Positions 48,816 through 62,700 of a stretch of DNA of 64,000 bases are shown piece after piece. Every line of letters begins with the position of its first letter. The stretch's first letter is position 1. The stretch comes from Formicarius rufipectus. Lineage: Eukaryota > Chordata > Aves > Passeriformes > Formicariidae. The DNA is taken from NCBI GenBank assembly GCA_013399695.1, contig VXAU01000772.1:1-64000 (forward strand), read 5' to 3'. Below the pieces are notes generated by a model, which was given only the letters and a program-made list of their open reading frames with translations, did not search any database and had not been told where the DNA came from. A program made the position numbers and the translations under genes.

Positions 48816-50663
48816 CTGTTAACAGTGAAGATATATTTTAAAAATTATGTAAGTGCAAGGTTTTTATAATGCAGAATGCCTCAGTTCTGTAGCCCTAATT
48901 TTTTAAAGTTTTGTCTGTTGAAGCATTCCTGGTTATAGAAGTAGGTCTGGTCAGTCCTAGTGTAATGATGTGTGGATCTCCCAAGATGGGCTGTTTTCAC
49001 CTTTTGCTGTACTCCTCCTTACACTTCAGTGTAGTCTTAAGTTTATTTCTCTAAATGGTCCCCTTGTCACAAAAAGTGCAATTCAAGTGAAGTTACTTGT
49101 CTGCAGGAATGACACTCTAGTCTGTCTTGTTTATTGCCTTTCATACAAGTACCATTAATTAATTCCTTCCCAGCAGTGGTCCAGAGCACAGTAGTTTCTG
49201 TGAGGGGCTGGGATTTGCAGGAGGGGGCCATGATGTGAGAATAACTTGTCCTCCAGCTGCTGGGAGGTTTAGGTTTTATCTAACAGGCACTTGGTAAAGA
49301 CAACCATTGTAGCTGAAATAAGGCACAGTTTACACTGTTCCTTCTTGATTTTTCTTGCAATCACTTTAGCAAATGACAGAATTTGATATAATTAATTGAC
49401 GACTTTTCTCTCCCATCAAAACAATGTGTCTGTTATCAGTCTAAGCAGCTAACTGCAGTGGAGGGAGAGGGATAATGGCAAAGGATTTGCATCCGGCTAG
49501 CACAGTGCCTTTCTCCTGTAACAGTCTTGTTCCAAATGTGCTAATGAGATGGCACATACAGACAGAAACGTTTGGAACGTGTCCTTTTCAAAGGAAAATG
49601 TTATTAGTTGCATGATGCCATAGTCCCTGAAGCTAAATTAATTTCTGGAGTCACTGTGATGAATTTGGCCTCAGCTGTTTGCTGTCCCCGCTGGCAGCAG
49701 CGCTGTGCAGGGGATGCCTGTGCTGTCACCCTTTGTTGAGTGGGGCCCCAGTTCAGCACCACACTCCAAGCAGTTGGTGTCCCTGTCAGTACCTGCTGAA
49801 GGTCATTGTCGAAATCAGGGTTCCAGTACTGACCCTGCATCTCCTCTGCTCCTCTGCTGCTCCACTGTGCCGGCTTTGCAGTACCAGGGATGATGGGGGT
49901 GCATCAGGCAGAGAGGGAGGTGCTGACAGCCACGCTGAGTGTGCCCTTGAGGCATAAACAGCTTCGGTCTGGGGCTCACAGGAGTCAGACCATCCCACAC
50001 AGTCCTTATGTTCAGCCCAGGGATGAGATCTGTGCTCCACCTGAAGCCCACAGCAACTTACACAGGAGGATTTACAAAATGTCTCCCACAGCTGTATTTC
50101 CTGTAGCTCAAATTGTAGGTCCAGAGGCTGGGATGCACCAGTGTGTAGGATGCCTCCGGGTTTTTCAGCAGCAGCATCTGTGTGGATGGCAGGTGTGCTC
50201 CAGCCAACAGGTGACAGAGACACATTGACTGTGAGAGGGTTGTACTCTGCATGGAAATGGATTTGGGTTTGTATTTTTATGTTTTCCATGAATGGTACTC
50301 TGTAAACTTGTCAAGCATCCCCTCCCTCACAAATGGGGCTTGTAATATTTATGACAAATGCTACTCGAGCTTTCTAAATAAAACGCAGTATGCTATTCCA
50401 GCCTCCACCCTCAGTAAGTCTCCTGCCAGCACACGGAAGGCAGCTCCTGTGCTGCTGCTCAGTTATAGTCAGGCTGTCAGTGCTATCAACTGTGCACATT
50501 TCCTTCAAGTTGTGAATGTTTAAATAAGGTCTGGATCAGGACTCTCTTTCATTAGTTGCAAACATTAGTCTGTATCCTCATGCCAGTATTTTCTAAAGAA
50601 AGCCTTTCTAGCATGCATTTTATGCAACGTGTTGAAAAATAAGAATGTGATCAATAATAACGA

Positions 50664-50682
50664 GGGGGGGGGGCGGGGGGGG
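50664..50682 (+). repeat. G-run, G10-C-G8
   Basis: Ten G, one C, then eight G. It could form a G-quadruplex and is also prone to sequencing error. Confidence 0.75.
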
Positions 50683-51103
50683 AAAGTCCCATGTCTGTTC
50701 TGTGGCTGTTTGGCTGTTTGTTTGTTTTCCTGTTCTTCTGAATGCATTGCAATACTTTGAATAACCATAAGCCAAGCTACAAGACTGAGACACAGATAGC
50801 CCGAGGGTAAGGCACTATGGGCAGGAACTTTGGCATTGCCTGACTGCAGCGTGGGTCGAGAACAAACACCCATGTGTCCGTGGGTGACCTCCCATGAGAT
50901 AGTAGCAGCAGTGCATCAACCTTCTCTTCTTATTCATAGAAGTGCCATGAAAGACCTAAGAAATGTGCAAATAATGTACATTGTGATAACTAAAGCCATG
51001 TTAATGGAGCAGCCATGTAAAGCTTCGCTCTTACAAATGCTATTCTCCGATGGTAATTTGTATTCAATTTTGTTGAATGGTTTTAAAAAATGTTGGTTTT
51101 AAT

Positions 51104-51109
51104 AATAAA
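51104..51109 (+). promoter_or_regulatory. possible distal poly(A) signal AATAAA
   Basis: The hexamer sits in ttttaataataaaaag and is followed by a T/G-rich stretch (tgtaggaggatgtcc). The preceding 170 bases are AT-rich and UTR-like, without repeat homology that I can see. It would imply a 3.7-kb KCNIP1 3' UTR. Confidence 0.25.
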
Positions 51110-53510
51110 AAGAAAATACCTGTAGGAGGATGTCCTTCCTTAAGCCCAATATGTATTTTTTCATAAGGGACACTGTCAGGTTAAAAATTTTCAATGAAGC
51201 TTTTAAAAGTAGGACTCAAACAACTTATCTGTGTGCATAGGGGATGTGAAACTGAACCGTGCTGTGAGCGTAGCACTTACATGCCAATGATTTATTTGCA
51301 TCACTGACTCAGGGGTGCTCTTCTATTTGGTGTGATGACATACACCAAAGTGATAGTCTGGCCCTTGTGTAAATAAGACTTCAGAAATGTTCTTCTACCT
51401 GCATCACTGATAGTATCTTGGAGTAGTATAAATGGAAAGCCCACAGGCGTGTCTTTTCAGCAGTTTTGCTTAAGTATAAGGCGGAAAACAGGAAATTGAG
51501 TTGAAAAAAAATGCAAACACTATTTCATGTTAAGAGATAAGAAAAATAACCCAAAACCTTGCAGTGTCCCTTTAGCTCTGGTTTGTTGTAAACATCCATT
51601 CTGACATGTGGAAAAATACAGGAGTGATTTTGCAAGACTATATATATATTTGTGTTTATATGTATATATAAGCTTGCTAAACTCCATTCCGCAGGGTATA
51701 ATCTGTCTATGAGTACATCGCAGGGAAAAAAAAATATTCATACATGCAGAAATGTGAAAATAAAGGTGTCTGTGTGAAACATGGTATTGGTCTCACTGCA
51801 GTGCCTGCCCAGGGGCATTGCCCAGCAGCCCTTGACCCTGGGGAGCCATCCCTGCCACCAAGGCTGTTCCCAGAGACAGCAGGGCCCTGTGGAGAACACC
51901 AATCCTGACTTCTCACTGTCCTTGCGAGGAGAAGGTGTGGAAAGTGTTCAACACCTCTCACCCCATGGGATACGCCCCCAGCTCTTGCCAGGCAAAGCAG
52001 GCTCAGGCTCAAAGCACGTGCATAGGCTTTTTGTTCCTTTTTCAGCTGCAGCTTTGCTGGAGTGGCTGTTGAAGCCTTAGGTACTGCTGTGACCTCTGAT
52101 TTTATTCTGAGCCCATCACCATTGCAGACTGAGTATCTCATCCTGTTGCCTCAGGGCTCCAGGGCATTACACCTGATGGACTAAAGGGCAGTGGGGAGGG
52201 AGCAGGTCTGCACTGGCCACAAGGACTGTCCCTCACTCCATGGGGAAACTCCAGAGAGCAGGAGGGGAAACTGAGGCACATGCTACAACTCAGCATATGA
52301 AAAACGTTCTTTTTTATTTCAAAAATAATTTTTTCTTACTGAGAGATTAATTCTGTAACCTCTGCTTATCCATGCAGGTCCAGCAAAGCTAGAAAGAGAG
52401 GAGGCCTGGATATGCTGGCACATGAAGTTTTACTTCCCTGCTCAAGTAGAAGTTACTGGTTACCTCTTGCACTGGGGCCAAAGTTGCATCTGAGATGGAG
52501 AAAGATGTAGAAACCATGCATGATTCTGGGGAAAGGGAGGCTTATACGCTGATAGAGTGGGATGTGACTAGAAGCACTGGGGGATAACTATTGGTCTGCA
52601 GCCTAGATTTAATTCAATGAATTGTTATAATCTCTAAAGCCAAACATCTGGGATCAATTATGAGATGTCCAAGTCCAAGTGGAGCTGAGCACTCCTGCTG
52701 GGAGGAGGGCAGCTTATTAACTTTCTGTCTTCCCCCCTACGTTATCCCCCTCAGCTGCAGCCTGCCTGAAACCACAGTACTGCCACTCAATTGAGTGCTC
52801 AGGGCTTCTTTAAACTTCTGTGTAAGTTTAAATTGCTTGTTTACACTTCTTTGCCTTTGTAAAGCAAACCGGTGACAGGCAATAGAGCAGCAGCAGACTA
52901 GTACAGAGGTCAGGAGTGAGGTTATGGTGTGAGGTGACTTGTAGCTATGACAGGAACACATAAAAAAGATTTTATATATAATGGTTATTAAAAATTAACA
53001 GAAATGTTCATACAGACTTGAAGACACTAATTAAAAGGTGAAAGAGTAATCAAAATGCAGTTAAAATAAAAACACACGCACAAGGTATTGGTAGTTGTGA
53101 TATTAAATCCTCTGTCTAATTCAATAATCAAGTTGACATGTAAATTTTTCAACCATAACAGACCAGTCAAGGATAAACATCCCCTTATAAGCTACCCACG
53201 TGAGAAACAGTGAAATGAGGCATCAGCTGAAGCAGCTGAATCCCAGTATTTGTTAGTCCCCAGCTGAGGTGATGTAGACTTCTGCGTTCAGGTGATGGTC
53301 ACCCCAGTCTGCCCAGCACAGGTAAATCCAAACAGAATTCCTGGGCAGGCTGAAAACAGCTTGGTGACAAAGGCCCTCTCTGGAATTTCAGCTAAGCCTT
53401 GGGAAAGTGTATTGGGAGTATCCCAGACCTGATAAGACTCAATCCAGTCTGCAGACATCTGCTGCCACAGTATCTTCAAGCTGCCTGCAGTTGACAAGAT
53501 TTAGGGTTTC

Positions 53511-53786
53511 TGTGTACTCCCTAGTCCGGATAGAGTCTCACCTTATCAATCCCTTTGTTTCTTCTGTCTCATGTTCATTAAATATGGACGGACCTTGCAT
53601 TCCTGAGCTCTTCCATAGTAAACATATTGAATTCTTTTAATTGTAATATCTCCTCCCATTCTTTAGCATAAAACCAGCCCCTGAGACGAATATTTACTCG
53701 CTGAACCTATATACTGTATCATGTTGCTTCAATAAATATCTCTATTTGTCCCCCAAACGTGAGATCATGTTACCCTGACCACTACA
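53511..53786 (+). mobile_element. short solo LTR, 276 bp
   Basis: The segment starts TGTGTACTCC and ends CTGACCACTACA, with TG...CA termini. It carries a TATA-like gcataaaacc near 53670 and a poly(A) signal in ttcaataaatatc near 53731. It is flanked by perfect 5-bp duplications GTTTC at 53506-53510 and 53787-53791. The family name is unknown to me; it is unrelated to the two longer LTR families here. Confidence 0.65.
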
Positions 53787-53791
53787 GTTTC

Positions 53792-56012
53792 TAGTGGCAG
53801 TTTCTTGCTTTGAACTCTGTCCCAAAGGTGTACACCTTGCAGGTCAGGAGTTACAGTTGGGATGATTTAGATGGAGTGGATCAGGCGCTGTCACATCCCC
53901 ATGGGGCTCTCCAGTTCTGATATAGCAATTGCTCTCTAAATTGTCAACCATGTTTTCAGCCACTGAAATAAAACAGCTAGAGGATGGGTCTCAAATATTA
54001 AAAACAAACAAACAAACAAACACCAACCAAACAACAAAAAAAACGTAGAACAGTTAAGGTAAGTATGTTTTTACATAAAAGATCTTGATCTTTTACCTGC
54101 ATTCACCTTTAACAAACCCAGAAGTATCATATCTGCATATATGTGTAATACACTGATTTGGAAAAAAAAAAAAAGAAGCAAATAGAAAAGAGGAGCCTTT
54201 GGTTTGCTTTGACACTGATTTTTTTGTTTTCAATATCACCACGATAATTTTAAATACTGTTTGTATATTATCACAGCATAGACTCCAGTGTTGGGTTAGT
54301 TAACAGGAGCTGCCCCAGAAATAATTCTTGCTCATTTCAGAACATTTGGGTGCCAAGTAACTGGCACTTTGCTCATGCATTGACATTCTTTCAGCAGAAC
54401 AGGTTTATTTCTGGGAAAATCATTACTCTCAACATAATTTACAGCACCTGCTTAAATAACTTGTGTTTAGGCAGCTGAAAAATAGCTGTCTGGATTTCAG
54501 GAGAGAGGGTCTGGGGGTGGGTGGGCTACTTGCACAGAGGTATGGGCTGCCTGATGTGCTCAGGGTGGAGGAGGAGAGTGGGGACCTTGGGTGTCACCAA
54601 GATCCCTCCTGGCGCAGCAGGACTGGACAGTGGGGCAGACAGACCCCAGACTAGTCTTTTAGTTGTCTGTGGGGCAGACACCAAGTACCATTCAGTGGTT
54701 GCTTAACCACTGTCACACATGAACACCTTTACAGTTGGCTTCGAGAACTAGTTGGAAAAATCGGGTCCATACAATACTTTTTATAAAAATGGTCATTAAG
54801 AATGTGCCTAAAAATGTATCTAAAAGTAGGAAAATGAACTTTGAAGAACAGAATCTAAAGAAAATCATTTATTTCTAATTCACAGGGAGAGAACTGAAGC
54901 AAAATTTTGTGTCTTTTCATCACATTAGGTCTGCACTGTGTGAGATCAAGAATGGGAGCAGCATGAGCAGAGCAGAAATAGGAGAGCTGGTGATGAACCT
55001 ATCCCTGCTGCTTGGACAGGAGAGGCTGGTTCTCTGCAAACAGGACACACATCTCTCTCATCCTCCAGGAGGTGGGAAATGAACTGAAGATCTCAAGAGC
55101 CTCAGTGGATGTGGTTGTTTCCAGCCTCGATTTTTTGAACTTGGCTTTTTGTCTTGCAAAAGCATTACTTTCTCCATCTGTGTTTGTAGGGTCTGGGAAT
55201 TGCTGTGAGGCTCTGGCTGGAAGCCCCCATGGCAGGAAGGTGCCTCGTGGCTGCACAGGGCCAGCTGTCATGTTGACTGTGACATTCCCCTGGGGATTCA
55301 CCCACTGTCCTGTCTCTGGGGCTGCATCTGGCGGGCATAGGCACTTCCCTTTGAGCTCACAGCAGCTGGTGGAGGGGCCAAGGGGTACCAGGGTCATTTG
55401 CACTCCTCCTTCAGCACAGGAGCTTCTGCAAGAGGTGAGCAGCTACTGGTAGTGGGGTAATGGGGATGTTTCTTGTAAAAACCCTTCTAAAGTTACTTGC
55501 TGGGATTTTGACCAGCGTGTGGTGGCCGTGGAGAGCAGGGACAGGCTGCAGCACGGCACTGCTGTGTTCGGTTCATAGGAATCAGCTCTGGTCTCAAGTC
55601 TGGCTGCAGGAGATGGACCTGAATGGTTACTCTTCTCACCTCGATAACAAAATGTGAGAATGAGCTTGAGCACTCCTCACCAGATCCTGTGACCTTCCTT
55701 CCCGGCACCACAGGTTTCCTCAGGACTGTGTTCCCACAGTCTCCAAACTCAGGCTCCTTCTGCCTGTGACTGAAGTGGCACACAAGCGAAAAAACCCCGT
55801 TGTCACTGCCCCAGTGTTTTGGAGTCTGTATTCACACTTTATAATTCCAGAGAGAGCCAAGGAGCACGTCCTCTGATGTTGTGCAGGATGGAGGTGAAGG
55901 GAACACTGCTAGTAATATACAGTCGTCTCCTTTGTTAAAATATCTGTGAAAAGCTAGTGCTGATCCAGTACTTTCCAGAAGGATAACAAGTTATTGGAAA
56001 GTGTTGATTTAA
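53792..56012. other. intergenic DNA before the gap
   Basis: Contains an (AAAC)n stretch near 54000-54025 and an A-run near 54163-54174. No gene or named element. Confidence 0.5.
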
Positions 56013-56718
56013 NNNNNNNNNNNNNNNNNNNNNNNNNNNNNNNNNNNNNNNNNNNNNNNNNNNNNNNNNNNNNNNNNNNNNNNNNNNNNNNNNNNNNNNN
56101 NNNNNNNNNNNNNNNNNNNNNNNNNNNNNNNNNNNNNNNNNNNNNNNNNNNNNNNNNNNNNNNNNNNNNNNNNNNNNNNNNNNNNNNNNNNNNNNNNNNN
56201 NNNNNNNNNNNNNNNNNNNNNNNNNNNNNNNNNNNNNNNNNNNNNNNNNNNNNNNNNNNNNNNNNNNNNNNNNNNNNNNNNNNNNNNNNNNNNNNNNNNN
56301 NNNNNNNNNNNNNNNNNNNNNNNNNNNNNNNNNNNNNNNNNNNNNNNNNNNNNNNNNNNNNNNNNNNNNNNNNNNNNNNNNNNNNNNNNNNNNNNNNNNN
56401 NNNNNNNNNNNNNNNNNNNNNNNNNNNNNNNNNNNNNNNNNNNNNNNNNNNNNNNNNNNNNNNNNNNNNNNNNNNNNNNNNNNNNNNNNNNNNNNNNNNN
56501 NNNNNNNNNNNNNNNNNNNNNNNNNNNNNNNNNNNNNNNNNNNNNNNNNNNNNNNNNNNNNNNNNNNNNNNNNNNNNNNNNNNNNNNNNNNNNNNNNNNN
56601 NNNNNNNNNNNNNNNNNNNNNNNNNNNNNNNNNNNNNNNNNNNNNNNNNNNNNNNNNNNNNNNNNNNNNNNNNNNNNNNNNNNNNNNNNNNNNNNNNNNN
56701 NNNNNNNNNNNNNNNNNN
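56013..56718. other. assembly gap (706 N)
   Basis: Unresolved bases. Open frames crossing it are artefacts. Confidence 0.99.
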
Positions 56719-59700
56719 GAAGACAAAGAAACCTGATCAAAGATTGATTTTAGAATCCTCTGGTTAAATTGACTTTATTGATATCTTCATACAAACTTAT
56801 CCAACCTTTGTGTTCTAATTATCTTATTACTTATAAATTCATATGAATTGAAAATATGTAAGTGTAAATACACAAGAAGATAAACATCAGCGCAATGTTT
56901 TCTAAAGTAAAATAAAAAGAAAAAAAAATATATCTTTAAGATGAATGAATGTTGCTCACAAAGAGGCTCATGTAGAGCTCGAGCCACTTTAAGGCTCAGT
57001 CTATCTCACAGACACACTTCCTGCAGTGTCCATGCTCAGGCGAACTGCCAGGCCATCTCTCCACAGGCAATCTCTCTCCCCAGTTCTGGCCTTGGAGTTT
57101 CTTCTTAAACCCCAGGTGCAGATAAAGTCCCGCTCCAAGGCTGTGAATCATACTCTTGAAATATGTGAACAAAACCTGCTTTTCCTGGGAACCACAAATC
57201 TTGGATTGTTCAGAGTCTCACAGAATGTCCAATTTTCTGCATTCTGCCAGTTTTCTGTCTGAACAGATATTTTAAATTTTAGAGAACTCAGAACATGAAA
57301 ACCAGAGCCTTATGTTTCCTTCACACAGCATGAGCTGTTACACAAAATATGTTACCAAACAGTTATCAGTAAGAAAAAAATATTATAATGGGTGAGTATT
57401 GCACTGGTGGGAGGCAAGACCTGTCTGTGCTGTAACTGAAAATAAGTAAAATTCTCTGGAGAAACCCATGTGTGTGGCAAACTGAGTTGCAAAACTACTT
57501 CTTAGTTGTTCTAAATTTTGATTTCAGACTTTAAAATAATTATCTCACGTTATTTGCCTTCTGTTTGTTTTATTTTTCACTAAGCTGTGATATCATAATG
57601 CTAAATCTTTTAGGACATCTGATACAAACATTGGTTCCTGTGGTATTCAAGTGAGGGACCTGGGCACAAACAAACAAAGGATGCTTTGAAATGCAAGGAA
57701 GGTAAGAGATTTCTATCTTAGCAATATCTTGTAGTGATTTCACCAATAAAATAAACAACTGAATATTTGGGCTTTTCATTTAAGTCTAGCAGTGAATATT
57801 TAGTGCATAAATTAAAAATGGGAATATATGGTGCATATTTTGGCAGCTTCAAAGTCCAAAAGCAGATTTTAGAATTTGAAAATTCCCTTTTCTGAGATCA
57901 CATTTAATCCCCATTTGGAACAGAAATCTCATTCCAGCCTGTGAAGAGGATATTCCAGGGCTCAAGCAGCCCCACTCAGCAGGCCCAAAGAGATAAGTGC
58001 AGAAATGGATGTGACACTGCAGGGACCTGCGGGTAATTTTAGATCCAGTGGAAGTCATGGTCACAGCCGTGCTGCTCCTTTGCTGCAGCTCTACCCTGGG
58101 CTTGGTTGGGGCTTACTGTCCCTCTGGGAGCTCTGTGCTGACATTATGAGCTCCTGGCCAGCTCCTGTGTGTGACCCCAGAGCACCCAGAGAGGACTGGA
58201 GGAGTTGTCTCTTGCCCACCCTCCTGGTGGAGCTGGGTAGAACCACAGGACAATGGAGGAAATTTTGACAGAGCTGGTAACTAAGTTAAGTCTTTCATGT
58301 ACTATGAGTCCTTGTGCATTAGTTATTTCTTTCCTCCAAGGACAAGTCCATGGAGTAAGAAGACGCCCTGTTGTAGTTGTTTGGGGAAAGTTAATGGCAG
58401 TGGGCTAGAGCTCACTTGAGGAGAGAGCCAGAGATGCCTCATGGCAGTGACACTGTCTGGAAAGGATAGACAAAACCTTGCCTGGGTCTGTTGTTAGAGA
58501 GCAGAGAGAACACAAAAAAATGTGACAAAGCTGGTCAAACCAGTTCCCTGTGCTGGGATTTTTTTTTTTTTTTTTTCATTTAGCCTTTGACAAAGAGATG
58601 GCAACAGGAGTGTTTGGATGGTCTCTGGTTGTGCTCTTGAGGTATTTTTAGTGCTCTGATCTCTGGGCACCTGGGCCCTGACTGTGAAGGTTTCTTTCTT
58701 GTTCTCAAAGAGAGGCAGCATTGCAGCTCTCCAACCCTCACCTTCCACCTACCACACACAGAGTCATGAATTAACCCAGAGGACAAGTGGTGTTCAGGTA
58801 CTGGGGTACTGGCACAGGGCCTGAGACTTCCATGGAAAATAGGCTGTGCCCATCCCATGGATCCAGTCTCCTCTGAGTCTCCTCACTCCTTTCACAGAGC
58901 TGGGAAAAATAGCCAGTATCATCATTATATGTCACCTATGGGTGTATATGGATGGAACACAAGGATGATGTAACATTCTATTGTCACAGGCTATACAGGA
59001 CATTTGGAGATCAAAGAATTTTGATTACTAGGAAAGAAGTCTCCAGTGAAAATGGTTTGCTACTGTAGAGCAGGGGCTGGATATGCCCTGTACAGTCCCT
59101 GCTGGGCAAACAGAAAACAAAAAGCCATGGGATTTGCTCAGCACTGCTCAAAATGTTAGTGAAATTCAACTAGAAAAAAATGTGGTGGTAAGTCCCCATG
59201 TATTAATCTTTATTAGACTTCCATTTTCTCTTGCAAATGTGACATGTCGTTAGGTTTGTGTCTCGGGAGTGTGCTTTGTGGGACATCACAGGAAAGAGCG
59301 TGCAGTGTCCCCAAAACTGCCATCCATTTCCCCATCACACATTCAGCACACAAGGCCTGCAGAGACCAGCTGGGACCAGTCAGGGTGGCACCTGAGCCCC
59401 TACTGGCAGTGGCTGGGATGCTGGTGTCACTTGTTGTTCCCACCATGTGATGCTGACTGGCAGCTCTGAACTGTGAGTACAGTTCACCAGGGCTGCCAGG
59501 CTTTGAACCAAACCTGCACAGCACGTTTTGAGAAGGTGGTGTAGCTTCTACCATTAGCCATTGTTATGTGAATGCTGATTACTTGGATGTGGCACAGAAG
59601 CAAGCTAAATAGCTGTGTGAGCTGTTCCTTCCCCCCAAGAACCAGGCCAAATTCACATGTCAGCTTTATTCCTTCTGATGGGGCTCATGCTCCTGGTACA

Positions 59701-62700
59701 GTGCACACGTTCACTGGCAGGCAGAGATATGGTCCTGACACATCCAAATTCCCTGTGATGATTGCACTGGGGCTCTGCCAGGACACCTGGGTACCAAGGC
59801 TCCCATGGGACATACTGGTCAGTACTTTTCCAGGTGCCACATAACTTCTGCAGAGGTGTGTGATGATCTGACGTGACCGTAGCTGTAGCAATAATAGGGC
59901 CTTTAAGGACACCAGACATTTTCTCTCAGTCAGATAGTTATCAGTCTCATACCCAAGGGCATGTTCTCCATCAGCTCACAAGTGTTTCAATGATTTTTGG
60001 TTGTTTTATTCATGCCAGAGCTGAAGGTGCTTTATACTGTAACAAACATGAACTAAACAACTGTGAGTGAAAAATGTCAGATTTCTTTCTCCTTTTTTTA
60101 AAATGAGTTCCCTTTCAGTTTCATGTGTGCATTCCCTGGCAGACAGCTTTATGACCCTGACACAGAATAAGATGAAGGATGACCCTGAGAAGGAGTGACC
60201 TGAAACCCACTCTATCCCAGATGCCCAATCTGGCATCACTCTGGGTCCAGTCCATAGCCTCTGGGAGGCCACTGACAGCTCCCTCTCACACAGAGGGCTG
60301 GGATCTCTGCCGGGAGCACCAACTGAACTGTGGAATTGCTGTTAAGACCTTTTCTATCCTTTGAAATGCAAAACTGAGGGTAAGCCTGCCATTTCTTTTT
60401 ATCCATTTCAAATATTTTCACAGTCTTCTGGCAAAGCTCCATCATGTACAATGTCTTTCCTTTTCCTTACTTCCACAGTGCTCCAAACAATCTACTCCAA
60501 AGGTAAACATTTCAGTAAATGCTTCAGTAAAATGAAAAGTGTGTGTTGTGATACCTTTCAAACTTCTTTTTGAAGACCTTAGCATTAATACCTTCAAAAG
60601 AAAGCACAGTAATGTTGTTGTTCAGGCTATTTGCATCCCATCGGAACTCAGAGCTGAGTTAATGTTTCACCTCAGACTGCAGTAAATTAGATAAAACAGT
60701 ATTTCCTTGTTCCCAGGGTGGCAGCAGTTACTCTTTTACTTTGTCCACACTGTTCTGTTGTGCTGATACAGGAAAAAAAACATTGCTTAATCTCTTTTAA
60801 TGACAGCTGGAACTATTTTTAAACACAAAATATGTTTCTTTACTGCACTGCCTATTGTTGAGGTATTTTTAAGACTTCTAAGCCTCAACCTATGCTAGGC
60901 AATGAGAAATGGCAAACCTACCACCACTGTTTTATAAGTCACATAGAAATCTAAGCCCATGGAAACTGCAGGTGATTTTCCCACCTCCTTTTGTTTCACC
61001 CAAAAGCAGGAAATGCTTGCTCCCTGGATATTAATGTTGGAAATTCCTGAAATGCTCTATAAGTAAGCTTTTCATAAAGGTCCTTTTCAGTGGAGATCCC
61101 ACACACACACCCGGGCTCAAGGCAGTGGACAAGTCTGTCCCTGAGTGACTTTCTGCCAAAGAGCAGCTCCTGCTGGAGATCCTCAGCTGAGCAGCTGTGG
61201 GACTGGGGTTCACCTGGAATGGAGGACAAGAGTTTCAAGTACGGTATTTATCTGCATTCTTTCACCCATCTGCTGTCAGTGCATACATCCCACAAGAAAA
61301 ATATGAAGGTAAGGTCTTCCATGAGCCAGAACTCCTCAGTAAGAATTACTGTCCTTGAACAGTGGAAACAATAATAGAAAGTGTTGTCTTATAACCAACA
61401 TCTGACCACCTCGGTGCTGTGGTGTGTCTGTGTCAGCTCTCTGTGACTGTTCAGGACAAAATGACAACACAAAATATTTGGAATTGGGTACATTGCTGGA
61501 GTGCTTGGTGAGATGCAGAGAGGTGTGGAGGTCCCTGCTGCATCCTCCTCTTCAAAGTCACTGTGGCTGCTCCAGTGGAGACACTGCTGTGCCACAGGGA
61601 GATGGATCCCACTGGTCTGTGCCACCTCATTTGCAGAGACATGTAAAGCACTCATGCAGTAATTCAAGTGTTCATCCAAGTATTTTGGCTTTTATTTTCC
61701 CTTAAAAGTATTCCCCATCCCCCTATTGACAGAACAGTATAACGACATAGACCTAGGTCTTTTGGGGGAAAGTAAAATACAAAAAAGGTCTTTTTATTAA
61801 ACTTCTTTTTTGCTCATGGTGTTCAGAACAAATCCAAAACCCAGACACTACCAAGACAGATAATTTTCCATCTCTTGAACGTGCAAACTAGAAACTAGTA
61901 CTTACTGCAGTTCATCTAATGAGTGCATCTTGATCGAATCTGCTGAGAGTATTTCATCCTATTAAAATATCCAATTATTTCCAATATATCTTAATCTACA
62001 GCAGTTAAAAGAAAAAACCTGCACAGCTTTTGACAGCTGAAGTCACTTTTATGGATGAAATATCTACGAAGTCAGGAAGCAAAAAGGAATGACATCATAT
62101 CAGGTAAGAGCTTTGGCCAAAGATTAAACCATATTTGGGCATTAATTTGAGATAATAACAAAACATTGTGTACTTAAAACTGAGGGTCCAGTTAATTATC
62201 TGTTCCTAAACTTATTCCTGTATCTGACAACAGCAGTGGTTAAACCAACTTTTTTTTACATTCAAAATGTATCCTTTATCTTTAAAATGAAGTTAAAAAG
62301 CCTAGGCATGCCCATTGGGTGATGATGTGCACACAGATAAAGTGTTTTCAGGTTGTAATAGGCAATGTCATAATGGAACTAATTAAATGACTGGTGCTAG
62401 TCTAGAACTTTTGCTCTTGAAATGTTGTTTTGGTTCTGGTATTGGCAGCACTGCCACACCAGCCCTGCTCAGAACACTGCAGTGTTGGTGACAGAGCATT
62501 TTCTGTGAGCACAGCTTGTTTCTGAAAGAGCAGCTGGAACCTGCAGGGTGTTTCACAGCAAGAGCTGCCTCTCCATGAGACATGAGCAGTGCTGGATGAG
62601 GTGTTTCACCCAGCTGCTCTGAGGGCTGCCCAGGGTTGCCTAGGTGTGTGGAGCTGCTCCTGCAGACACCGCAGCTGGGCAGACCCACAGCCTGGCTCCC

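Larger units (their letters stand above)
47641..53505. other. 3' flank of KCNIP1 (possible long 3' UTR, then intergenic)
   Basis: No coding gene seen. It contains alternative AATAAA hexamers (48810, 50377, 51104), a G-rich run (50664-50682) and an AT microsatellite (about 51640-51670). Confidence 0.5.

Noticed and set aside
55935..56767. Open frames of 240-260 codons
   Set aside because: They consist almost entirely of the N gap.
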